Source: Limnospira sp050045915
GTDB taxonomy: Bacteria; Cyanobacteriota; Cyanobacteriia; Cyanobacteriales; Microcoleaceae
Direction: 5' to 3'
Assembly: GCA_050045915.1 (NCBI GenBank)
Contig: JBNGCR010000001.1
Span: 57,415-121,414 of the forward strand
Length of the DNA: 64,000 nt
The notes under the pieces are model-generated. The model had not been told where the DNA came from and did not search any database. It saw nothing but the letters and a program-made list of their open reading frames with translations. Both the position numbers and the translations under genes were made by a program. Below are positions 57,149 to 64,000 of this stretch, in pieces; the stretch's first letter is position 1; every line of letters begins with the position of its first letter.

Positions 57149-57369
57149 TCCAGTATGGCTTTCACCTGTGCCAGGGCTGTCTCCCCTTCAATGACTTGAA
57201 CCGTACCATTAAGAATTTCATCCCGCCGCCGTTTCGCTTCCACCAGCCATAAGGATTGAGTCGTTTCATCAATTTCTTGTTCGAGACTGGCGAGCAAATC
57301 GTTTACCAATTGCAGCCGCCAATCCGGGGGGAGAGCCAAAACTTCTTGTCGAATTTGTTCAAGAGACAT
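57145..57369 (-). CDS. Addiction module antitoxin
   Basis: A 74-residue protein of the small addiction-module component family (the one with a conserved P-x-x-x-R-L-x-L near the N terminus and a R-x-x-E-x-x-x-G pattern). Here the motifs are L-A-L-P-P-D-W-R-L-Q-L and R-R-D-E-I-L-N-G. It precedes and overlaps the ParE-type toxin, which is the usual order, and should neutralise it and repress the operon. Confidence 0.88.
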   Translation of the reverse strand: MSLEQIRQEVLALPPDWRLQLVNDLLASLEQEIDETTQSLWLVEAKRRRDEILNGTVQVIEGETALAQVKAILD

Positions 57370-57501
57370 CGTTCATTTCACGCGATCGCCTCTCTATATT
57401 ATGACAGATTCCTCAATCTTTTCAATTAAAATCTTCATGATGCACTCAAAGCCACTTCGATTTCCTCAACCCGCCAATCTGAGAGTTGCTGGTGGGGGGT
57501 A

Positions 57502-57516
57502 AGAAACCGGGTTTCT
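57502..57516. repeat. Single AGAAACCGGGTTTCT palindrome
   Basis: One copy about 30 bases upstream of the XisI-like remnant, at the point where similarity to XisI is lost. Confidence 0.8.
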
Positions 57517-57545
57517 TTGCCAGCCGGAGATTTTGGTAAAAATCT

Positions 57546-57845
57546 TTGCTAAAATGTAACTGCGATCGCCCAAAATCGGCTTTTCCGGGGGTTGATTCGC
57601 AAATGATCTGCGATCGCGACCGCGATCATTACCTTCTGCTGGATGTGGGTTGGCGCGACAAAAAATATGTCTACGCCGTTTTCGTGCATATTGATATTAA
57701 GGATGGTAAAATTTGGATACAGCGCAACAATACGGAAATCAACATAGCCGAACGTTTGCTCGAAAAGGGAGTCAATAAAGACGATATTGTTCTCGGATTA
57801 CATTCGCCGTTTCTGCGTCAATTTTCCGGCTATGCGAACGCCTAA
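57546..57845 (+). pseudogene. xisI: XisI-like protein, N-terminally truncated
   Basis: XisI proteins, first known as controlling factors for excision of the nostocacean fdxN element, are about 110 residues. Here the C-terminal 80 residues fit well: D-R-D-H-Y-L-L-L-D-V-G-W, D-I-K-D-G-K-I-W-I-Q-R-N, and V-N-K-D-D-I-V-L-G-L-H. The expected N terminus is absent and replaced by unrelated sequence that starts at a TTG (57546). No XisH partner is present. The AGAAACCGGGTTTCT copy just upstream suggests that a rearrangement removed the front. It may still be expressed, but is most likely a remnant. Confidence 0.7.
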
Positions 57846-57874
57846 TATCCCCAAACAGAAGACAGAAGGATGTA

Positions 57875-57938
57875 AGAAACCGGGTTTCTTTGGTGGTTTG
57901 GGTGGGGACGGAGAGAGAGTCGTAGAAACCCGGTTTCT
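57875..57938. repeat. 64-base element with 15-base inverted ends
   Basis: AGAAACCGGGTTTCT at 57875-57889 and its exact complement at 57924-57938. It lies between the XisI remnant and the mdnC stop, and could act as a transcription end for both converging genes. Confidence 0.8.
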
Positions 57939-57950
57939 GGGGTCGTCAAA

Positions 57951-58928
57951 TCAATCGAGATGTCCCGAAACTAAAAGATCGGCGATCGCATCAGAAATCG
58001 GCAACCCCGGACAGCGTTCCAGCCAGAAAAACTCCCCCACCGGATTCACCTCCAAAAACACGTGGCGATCGCCCGGCGTCAAAATCAGATCGATCGCCCC
58101 GTAGTTCAACCCGAATTCCGCCATCAAAGCCAGTAATTTCCCCTCCACATCGGCGGGCAAATCGTAATGCGTCCAGGCATCGAGTAAGGCGATTCCCTGC
58201 CGCCGCCAGTCGTGGCGGGACTTTTCCAAAGCCTGGGAATCGACGGCGGCGGTAAAGGCGCGACGGCCGACAACAATCGTCCGCAATTCCAACTTTTTTT
58301 CGATTTTTTCTTGAAACGTCATGGGACAGAAATTCAATCCCTCCAAACTTTCCAGATCTTCCGGGGTGACGGGATTGGTAAAAACCACCTGTTCTTGCCC
58401 TTCTTCGTCGTAGATGGCGAAGGAAGACAGCATTTTCGTCACCATACCCTGCGGGCATTCCCCGGCAAATTGTTGCACCGCTTGGGGATTGTTCGTCGTC
58501 AGGGTCCGCGGCGTTTCCAAACCCAATTCTCGGGCGACTTGTATTTGCAATTGTTTGTTTTCGGCGCGGCGAATTTTGGGCACGGGGTCGAGGTGAAATC
58601 CCCGGATGCTGGCAATCATTCCCTGGATGGTGACGCGGGATTCCTGCACGGATGCCCGCCGCATTTGCCGGTCCATTGTCGTCGGAATTCGCGCCCCGAT
58701 CGCGATCCGGCGATACCACACGGCGGAGACATCTTGCAAATCAACCTTTCGGTCATTATCGACCAAAATCAGGCGCTCATTTTCCCCGTAATAAATATCC
58801 AATAAAATTTCCGTCGGAAATCGATCCGTGTCGAACCGAAACACCGTCTCGCCCCGGTCGGCGATCGCCTTCATCACCCGGGGAATACTTTCGTTATCTT
58901 TGCTGTGGGTAATAATTAAAATTGTCAT
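57951..58928 (-). CDS. mdnC: ATP-grasp graspetide ligase, MdnC/MvdD type (ester-forming)
   Basis: A 325-residue ATP-grasp enzyme. It starts M-T-I-L-I-I-T-H-S-K-D-N-E-S-I-P and carries F-R-F-D-T-D-R-F-P-T-E, V-S-A-V-W-Y-R-R, L-D-P-V-P-K-I-R-R-A, P-M-T-F-Q-E-K-I, and the E-V-N-P-V-G-E-F-F-W end, all characteristic of the MdnC/MvdD ligases that join Thr and Ser to Asp and Glu side chains in microviridins. It should work first, making the two esters. The true ATG at 58928 lies one base after the mdnB stop; an upstream in-frame Met inside mdnB is not used. It is the last gene of the cluster. Confidence 0.95.
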   Translation of the reverse strand: MTILIITHSKDNESIPRVMKAIADRGETVFRFDTDRFPTEILLDIYYGENERLILVDNDRKVDLQDVSAVWYRRIAIGARIPTTMDRQMRRASVQESRVTIQGMIASIRGFHLDPVPKIRRAENKQLQIQVARELGLETPRTLTTNNPQAVQQFAGECPQGMVTKMLSSFAIYDEEGQEQVVFTNPVTPEDLESLEGLNFCPMTFQEKIEKKLELRTIVVGRRAFTAAVDSQALEKSRHDWRRQGIALLDAWTHYDLPADVEGKLLALMAEFGLNYGAIDLILTPGDRHVFLEVNPVGEFFWLERCPGLPISDAIADLLVSGHLD

Positions 58929-58929
58929 G

Positions 58930-59922
58930 TCAACCGGGGTCGTTCGCGAGGAGCGCATCGGCGATCGCGTCCGAGATGGGGAGTTTCAAATCGCGCTCCA
59001 ACATTCCCCATTCTCCCGAAGGATTCACCTCTAAAAAGACCAATTCTCCCGAGGGCGTTTCGATGAAGTCAAACGCGCCAAACTTCAGGCAAAATTGCGC
59101 CATAAAATGATCGAGGATTTCGGCGATCGTCGGGGGCAGTCGATGGTTTTCCCAGACGCAATTTTTCGGCGTTCCGCACCGCCAGTCCACCGTCGATTCC
59201 GCATATTTCGACGCATCCAATGCCCCCACAAAAATGCGGCCGTCCACGAAGACCGCCCGCAGTTCCCGGCGCTTGGGGATTTCCTCTTGGAACACCATCG
59301 GACAGTGGCGCAACGTTTCCAAATCCGCTAAATCTTCCTCCTTCACCGCACTGGTATACAGAAAAAAAGGCGAACCTTTCATGCTGTAAGAAAGCGGCTT
59401 CAACAGTTTGGCGACCATCTTTCCACCGACCCGGTAGAAAAACGTCCGCACCTCCGCCGGGTCGTTGGTGACGAGGGTTTGGGGAATCGTCAATCCCACC
59501 TCCCGGGCAACCCGCAACTGCCGCAATTTGTTCTCGGCGGCGCGAATGCGTTCCACGTCATCCACCCAACGGGCACTTCGCAAACCGTCCCAAAAACCGT
59601 CCCAGGTTGCCAGGGATTCTCGGGCGCAGGCGACTTGAAATTCCGGCGTCAATTCTTCGCCGAATTTGGGTTGCCAGATGCGGCGCAGCCAGACGGAACG
59701 CACCTCCTCGGCACGCAGCGAAATATCGCCGTATTCCAACCAGTTTTCGCACCCGTTATTGCCGAAATGGGCTCGAATTTTGATCGCCGCAGGAAAGCGA
59801 TCGGTGTCGAGGCGAAAGGGTCTGCAACTCCGTTTGGATAGGGCCGCAAATACGCGGTCAACGGTGAAGTAATCGCCGCTGTGGGTGATCAGTAAAACGA
59901 CATCGCGCCGGAAATTCATCAT
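58930..59922 (-). CDS. mdnB: ATP-grasp graspetide ligase, MdnB/MvdC type (amide-forming)
   Basis: A 330-residue ATP-grasp enzyme of the MdnB/MvdC type. It begins M-M-N-F-R-R-D-V-V-L-L-I-T-H-S-G-D and has F-R-L-D-T-D-R-F-P, V-R-S-V-W-L-R-R, P-M-V-F-Q-E-E-I and F-L-E-V-N-P-S-G-E-W. In microviridin synthesis this enzyme forms the lactam between Lys and Glu after the esters are made. It is followed immediately by mdnC with one base between, so the two are translationally coupled. Two adjacent ATGs at 59922 and 59919 both fit the start. It lies 158 bases after the precursor. Confidence 0.95.
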   Translation of the reverse strand: MMNFRRDVVLLITHSGDYFTVDRVFAALSKRSCRPFRLDTDRFPAAIKIRAHFGNNGCENWLEYGDISLRAEEVRSVWLRRIWQPKFGEELTPEFQVACARESLATWDGFWDGLRSARWVDDVERIRAAENKLRQLRVAREVGLTIPQTLVTNDPAEVRTFFYRVGGKMVAKLLKPLSYSMKGSPFFLYTSAVKEEDLADLETLRHCPMVFQEEIPKRRELRAVFVDGRIFVGALDASKYAESTVDWRCGTPKNCVWENHRLPPTIAEILDHFMAQFCLKFGAFDFIETPSGELVFLEVNPSGEWGMLERDLKLPISDAIADALLANDPG

Positions 59923-60080
59923 ACATTAAATCGGGATAATTCAGACAATTTATCTCGTTTTTTTGATGTTTAAACCGGCGCAATATTCCGGCAGTTGTCG
60001 AATTTTTTTTGACGACAAATCGGCACAATTCGACGACTTTAAATTCAGTCCTCGCACCGATGCGGGCCATTTCATCCTCA

Positions 60081-60431
60081 TCATCCGATGCTATCTTCGT
60101 GATCGGAAGGATATTTGAGCGTCACCACCAGATCGCCTCCGCCGCTATCTTCGTGATCGGAGGGATATTTGAGCGTCACCGGCATATCGCCGACACCACT
60201 ATCTTCGCGATCGGAGGGATATCTGCGCCTCACGGGGATATCGCCCCAAATCGGTTTGATGCCGACCCCATCTTCGCTGTCGGAGGGATACTTTTTGGTC
60301 GTTATCAATCCTCTCCGGCCGCCGACGGCTTTCATTTCCGCCTCCGACAGGTCTTCCAACTGCCCTTCGAGATAGCGGGCAAAGAAAGGAACCGCTTTCG
60401 AGTCGGATTCTCGCTTATTTTTTTCGGACAT
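60081..60431 (-). CDS. mdnA: Multi-core microviridin-type graspetide precursor
   Basis: A 116-residue precursor. The leader (1-38) holds P-F-F-A-R-Y-L-E at 15-22, the recognition helix used by MdnB/MdnC, and ends at a double Gly (37-38). Four tandem cores follow: T-K-K-Y-P-S-D-S-E-D (45-54), R-R-R-Y-P-S-D-R-E-D (68-77), T-L-K-Y-P-S-D-H-E-D (86-95) and T-L-K-Y-P-S-D-H-E-D (104-113). Short spacers of the form G-D-(I/M/L)-(P/V)-V lie between the later cores. Cores 1, 3 and 4 have every residue needed for the two esters and the amide. Core 2 has Arg where Thr and Lys should be. The ATG at 60431 has GAGGA eleven bases before it. The product would be a protease inhibitor. Typical single-core precursors are about half this length. 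Confidence 0.95.
   Translation of the reverse strand: MSEKNKRESDSKAVPFFARYLEGQLEDLSEAEMKAVGGRRGLITTKKYPSDSEDGVGIKPIWGDIPVRRRYPSDREDSGVGDMPVTLKYPSDHEDSGGGDLVVTLKYPSDHEDSIG
60093..60299 (-). repeat. Four repeated core units in the precursor gene
   Basis: Cores at 60270-60299, 60201-60230, 60147-60176 and 60093-60122. The last three recur every 54 bases (18 residues); core 1 is 69 bases from core 2. Units 3 and 4 are nearly identical at DNA level, which points to recent duplication. Confidence 0.9.
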
Positions 60432-60595
60432 GAGTCAATTCGTCCTCATCGCGCTACAGATATTGACTGGAAAAAGAAGTTTTTTTAGTCGTTATAATAC
60501 GCACGATAGCAGGATCGTTTTAAGAGCTGTTGCCAACTTGGCAAAATTAGACTCGACGAAAAAAAATCAAGAAACTGACCGAAAAATTATCAAAT

Positions 60596-61702
60596 TCACG
60601 CGCACTCCGTCAACTCCGCCATCAACTTCGCCACCGGGACGATCGCTTTCGCCCTGCCACCATTTTCTCCGGCAAATACCAAACCCGTCTCCACATCCCC
60701 CCGAGAGGCGCGATCGAGCGCCCGCAGGATACAATAATTTTCCCCGCGATCGCGATAACTGCAGGCGTGCAAACAACTCGCCAGACAGGGATTTTTCGGC
60801 TCCAACGTCCCCGCGATCGCCTTCTCCACAAACGGATTCCGCAGCGCCCGCCCCGGCAAACCCACCGGCGAGGGCACCAACATCACATCCTCCGGCGTCG
60901 CTTTGACATGAAACTCCTTATAACGCATATCCGCGTCACATTCCTCCGTCGCGATAAACCGAGTCCCCATCTGAACCCCGCTCGCCCCCAACGCCAACAC
61001 CCGTTCGATATCTTCCCGACTCCAAATTCCCCCCGCCGCCACGACGGGAATCTTCGCCCCAAATTCTCGCTCCAAAACCGCCACCAACTCCGGAATCACC
61101 GAGGGCAGGAGAAACTCGGGCACCTCAAACTGCTCCGCCTTCGCCCCCAAATGTCCCCCCGCCGATCGCGGTTCCTCCACAATCAACGCATCCGGCAACC
61201 GATTATATTGTCGCCCCCACTTGCGGCAAATCACCCGCGCCGCCCGGACGCTCGAAACAATCGGCGCGATCGCCACATCCGGATAGTTCGCCACCGCCTC
61301 GGGGAGGTGCAGCGGCAGTCCCGCCCCGGAAATAATTAAATTAATCCCCTGTTGAGCCGCCGTGCGGACTAACGTCTCGTGATCCTGAGCCGCCACCATC
61401 GAATTGATCGCCAAAATCCCCGTCGGACTCAGTTCCCGCGCCTTTTTGATTTCGTCGATCAGAGCCAGACGGTTCGCCTCGAAGAAATTGGCCCGCCGCC
61501 GGCCGAAATTGCGCTCCTCTGGATCGAAATAGGGGGAATTCAAACCCAACCCCACGGCCGAGATCGTCCCGATGCCCCCGGCTTCGGCCACCGCCGCCGC
61601 CAGGTTCGCCCCCGATATGCGGATTCCCATCCCCCCCTGGATGATGGGACGGGGGGCGACGTACTTGCCGATCTGGAGGGGGGGAAATTGAGTCGCAGCC
61701 AT
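60596..61702 (-). CDS. Nitronate monooxygenase-like flavoprotein
   Basis: A 368-residue FMN-dependent TIM-barrel enzyme of the nitronate monooxygenase/2-nitropropane dioxygenase family, which also includes enoyl reductase-like enzymes. Motifs: P-I-I-Q-G-G-M-G near residue 18 (flavin), G-G-I-G-T-I-S-A near 42, V-V-A-A-G-G-I near 232 and G-A-S-G-V-Q-M-G-T-R-F near 250. The C terminus has a Cys cluster (P-C-L-A-S-C-L-H-A-C). The start is the ATG at 61702, with AAAGGAG at 61708-61714, rather than the longer frame. It is upstream of the graspetide precursor on the same strand (164 bases), but a functional link is not indicated. Confidence 0.9.
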   Translation of the reverse strand: MAATQFPPLQIGKYVAPRPIIQGGMGIRISGANLAAAVAEAGGIGTISAVGLGLNSPYFDPEERNFGRRRANFFEANRLALIDEIKKARELSPTGILAINSMVAAQDHETLVRTAAQQGINLIISGAGLPLHLPEAVANYPDVAIAPIVSSVRAARVICRKWGRQYNRLPDALIVEEPRSAGGHLGAKAEQFEVPEFLLPSVIPELVAVLEREFGAKIPVVAAGGIWSREDIERVLALGASGVQMGTRFIATEECDADMRYKEFHVKATPEDVMLVPSPVGLPGRALRNPFVEKAIAGTLEPKNPCLASCLHACSYRDRGENYCILRALDRASRGDVETGLVFAGENGGRAKAIVPVAKLMAELTECA

Positions 61703-61707
61703 TCGAT

Positions 61708-61714
61708 CTCCTTT
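61708..61714 (-). promoter_or_regulatory. Shine-Dalgarno site deciding a start
   Basis: AAAGGAG five bases before the ATG at 61702, supporting that start over the in-frame ATG at 61750. Confidence 0.75.
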
Positions 61715-61995
61715 GCTAGGGCCGGTTTGCGGACGACCGGCGTTTCTCAAACAATAACTATATTTCTATCAAGCGATATTTGTCAATCCGGACGCCGCGA
61801 TCGCACCGAATCCCGAAAATCTTGGCGGGGTGGTGGATCGAGCCTCACCATCCCCCCCAAAACAATCGCGAATCGATTGTTCAATTTGAGCCGAAATGTG
61901 AAACAATTGAAACAACGCAATTGGCCATCGTCCTCGGAAAGGGCGATCGGCCCCCGTTGCGCCTGAACCTCGATATTTAATTTGGAACATCACCC

Positions 61996-63909
61996 ATGAC
62001 CGTTGCTCAAGTGACCTTCCCCATTGACCTGGGAGCTTACCAGCATCTGAAACTCGATCCGGCCCAACCCACCCTCACCGACGAACAGCGAGACGCCCTC
62101 AAAGCCAACATCCAACTGTTCCGGGATGCGATCGTCTTCTTCACCGCCACCGGCGCCGCCCGGGGAGTCGGCGGTCACACCGGCGGACCCTACGACACCG
62201 CCCCCGAAGTGATGATCCTCGACGCCCTGTTCCGCGGCGGCCCCGAAAAATTCGTCCCCACCTTCTTCGACGAAGCCGGACACCGGGTCGCCACCCAATA
62301 TATGATGTCCGTCCTCGAAGGTCACTTGCCCGCCGAGCAACTCCTCAGCTACCGCGCCGCCCACTCCAAACTCCCCGGACACCCCGAATTGGGACTGACC
62401 CCCGGCGTCAAATTCAGTTCCGGACGCCTCGGCCATATGTGGCCCTACGTCAACGGCGTCGCGATGGCCAACCCCGATAAGACGGTATTTTGCCTCGGTT
62501 CCGACGGGTCCCAACAAGAAGGAAACGACGCCGAAGCCGCCCGCCTCGCCGTCTCCCAACAACTCAACGTCAAACTCATCATCGACGACAACGACGTCAC
62601 CATCGCCGGACACCCCTCCGAATACATCCCCGGCTACACCGTCGCCCAAACCCTCGCCGGCCAAGGCGTCAAAATTCTCGAAGGCGACGGGGAAGATCTC
62701 GACGACCTCTACCGCCGCATCTGCGAAGCCATCAACACCGCCGGACCCGTTGCCGTGGTGAACCGCCGGAAAATGTGCGTCGGAATTGACGGCCTCGAAG
62801 GGTCCCCCCACGGCCACGACGTGATTTCCGTCGATGCCGCGATCGCCTATTTAGAAGCCAAAGGCCGCACCGAAGCCGCCGACTACCTCAAAGGCATCAA
62901 AAAGCCCAAACCGGACTACACCTTCATGGGGTCCAGCGAAGATCTCGGGTCAAACCGCAACGTCTTTGGAGATGCCGTCGTTTCCGTCCTCGGCACCATG
63001 AGTGAAAGCGATCGCAAAGAAAAAGTCGTCTGCATCGACAGCGACCTCGAAGGCTCCTGCGGCCTGCAAAAAATCCGCACCGCCTACCCCGAAATCTTCA
63101 TCAAAGCCGGCATCATGGAGCGCGGCAACTTCTCCGCCGCCGCCGGCTTCGGCATGGAAAAAGGCAAACAAGGTATTTTCGGCACCTTCAGCGCCTTCCT
63201 AGAAATGTGCATCTCCGAAATCACCATGGCGCGGCTCAACTACTCCAACGTCCTCTGCCACTTCTCCCACAGCGGCATCGACGACATGGCCGACAACACC
63301 TGCCACTTCGGCCTGAACAATATGTTCGCCGACAACGGCCTCGATGACGGCTACGAAACCCGCCTCTACTTCCCCGCCGACGCCAACCAGATGAAAGCCT
63401 GCGTTGACTCGGTATTCTTCGATCCCGGACTGCGGTTCATCTTCTCCACCCGCTCCAAAGTCCCCCACATCCTCGACTCCGAAGGCAACCCCTTCTTCGG
63501 CGAGGGTTACAAATTCGTCCCCGGAAAAGATGAAGTCATCCGCGAAGGCACCGCCGGCTACATCGTCAGCTTCGGCGACAGCCTCTACCGCGCCTTAGAT
63601 GCGGTGGAACGCCTCAAAAAAGAAGGCATCGACGTCGGTTTGATCAACAAACCCACCCTCAACGTCATCGATGAAGAGATGCTGGCAAAAGTCGGCCAAG
63701 CGCCCTTCGTCCTGGTAACAGAATCCTTCAACCGCCGCACCGGACTCGGAAGCCGCTTCGGTTCCTGGCTCCTCGAACGCGGATACACCCCCAAATTCGC
63801 CTATCTCGGCACCCACGAGGAAGGCTGCGGCGGCCTGTGGGAACAGTTCCCCCACCAGGGAATCGACCCCAACGGCATCATGAAAAAGGTCAAGGAATTG
63901 ATCGCCTAG
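61996..63909 (+). CDS. Transketolase-like thiamine diphosphate enzyme
   Basis: A 637-residue ThDP enzyme with the three domains of a transketolase in one chain. The cofactor motif is G-S-D-G-S-Q-Q-E-G at 168-176 with D-D-N-D at 197-200, in place of the usual G-D-G and its distal Asn. H61, in G-G-H-T-G-G, and H96, in E-A-G-H-R, fit the active-site His positions. The middle domain has C-I-D-S-D-L-E-G-S-C-G and I-M-E-R-G-N-F-S-A-A-A-G-F-G, similar to the E-Q-N segment of transketolases. The sequence differs from the Calvin-cycle TktA, so it may be a second transketolase-type enzyme whose substrate is unknown. The codons are strongly biased toward C-ending ones, suggesting high expression. Confidence 0.85.
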   Translation: MTVAQVTFPIDLGAYQHLKLDPAQPTLTDEQRDALKANIQLFRDAIVFFTATGAARGVGGHTGGPYDTAPEVMILDALFRGGPEKFVPTFFDEAGHRVATQYMMSVLEGHLPAEQLLSYRAAHSKLPGHPELGLTPGVKFSSGRLGHMWPYVNGVAMANPDKTVFCLGSDGSQQEGNDAEAARLAVSQQLNVKLIIDDNDVTIAGHPSEYIPGYTVAQTLAGQGVKILEGDGEDLDDLYRRICEAINTAGPVAVVNRRKMCVGIDGLEGSPHGHDVISVDAAIAYLEAKGRTEAADYLKGIKKPKPDYTFMGSSEDLGSNRNVFGDAVVSVLGTMSESDRKEKVVCIDSDLEGSCGLQKIRTAYPEIFIKAGIMERGNFSAAAGFGMEKGKQGIFGTFSAFLEMCISEITMARLNYSNVLCHFSHSGIDDMADNTCHFGLNNMFADNGLDDGYETRLYFPADANQMKACVDSVFFDPGLRFIFSTRSKVPHILDSEGNPFFGEGYKFVPGKDEVIREGTAGYIVSFGDSLYRALDAVERLKKEGIDVGLINKPTLNVIDEEMLAKVGQAPFVLVTESFNRRTGLGSRFGSWLLERGYTPKFAYLGTHEEGCGGLWEQFPHQGIDPNGIMKKVKELIA

Positions 63910-63947
63910 AATTGGGGTTTAGGGTGTAGGGAAAGTGAAATGTTCCC

Positions 63948-64000
63948 TATTCCCCATTCCCCATTCCCCATTCCCCATTCCCCATTCCCCATTCCCCATT
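63948..64000. repeat. Heptameric tandem repeat (ATTCCCC)n at the window edge
   Basis: More than seven near-perfect ATTCCCC units run off the end of the window, 40 bases after the transketolase-like gene. The longest tandem repeat seen here. Confidence 0.9.

Noticed and set aside
60093..60299. Regular repeats with 54-base spacing as a possible CRISPR array
   Set aside because: The repeats encode in-frame graspetide cores inside one gene, and the spacing units are themselves similar.
60596..61702. Nitronate monooxygenase-like gene as a graspetide tailoring enzyme
   Set aside because: Same strand, but 164 bases from the precursor and with its own ribosome binding site; microviridin pathways have no such step.
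63948..64000. Tandem repeat at the edge as a CRISPR or origin iteron
   Set aside because: The unit is seven bases with no spacers; similar heptamers occur at several other intergenic sites.

Overview
The window is chromosomal DNA from a cyanobacterium, most likely a filamentous one of the Oscillatoriales type. Palindromes of the HIP1 kind (GCGATCGC) occur throughout. Heptameric short tandem repeats (GTGTAGG, ATTCCCC, TTAATCA) and the dispersed palindrome AGAAACCGGGTTTCT sit between genes. Many genes have cyanobacterial character: Ser/Thr kinases fused to pentapeptide or WD40 repeats, GAF signalling proteins, an XisI remnant, Uma2 proteins and a microviridin-type cluster. I see no rRNA, tRNA, CRISPR array or transposase. 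A run of 100 N at 8179-8278 marks an assembly gap, flanked by two identical 55-base sequences.

Layout. 0.4-8 kb: a GAF/SpoIIE-type phosphatase, an EVE protein, an FHA-FHA-ABC transporter, 6-phosphogluconolactonase and a Uma2 protein. 8-25 kb: the gap and repeats, pheT, a zinc-ribbon/kinase/pentapeptide protein, two glycosyltransferase genes (one a fusion of a soluble and a membrane enzyme), a DUF547 lipoprotein, an EamA transporter, a large hybrid histidine kinase with degenerate receivers, and a GntP permease with a 36-residue membrane protein encoded opposite its 3' end. 25-30 kb: a secreted protein with a TTG start, a 2-oxoglutarate/iron oxygenase, a solitary DNA methyltransferase and mnmG.

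30-38 kb: a run of four minus-strand genes, read in the order coiled-coil protein, OmpA-family protein with a roadblock-like middle domain, Ras-like small GTPase, PAS-class III adenylate cyclase. I read this as one signalling module whose overall function is not established. 38-48 kb is mostly housekeeping: pyrF, tyrS, a class A penicillin-binding protein, a histidine kinase, folK, a Nudix hydrolase and a photolyase. 48-57 kb: a STAND NTPase with TPRs, a kinase-WD40 protein, a peptide-binding lipoprotein followed by an MscS channel and a 35-residue protein translationally coupled to it, and a ParE/addiction-module pair.

57-60.5 kb is the most interesting part: a graspetide (microviridin-type) cluster with a precursor of four tandem cores (mdnA-like) and two ATP-grasp ligases in the order mdnA-mdnB-mdnC. 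One core lacks both the Thr and the Lys that normally form crosslinks. The cores also differ at the residue that sets protease specificity, so one transcript may yield several inhibitors. No acetyltransferase or transporter lies beside it. The window ends with a nitronate monooxygenase-like flavoprotein, a transketolase-like enzyme and a heptamer repeat running off the edge.
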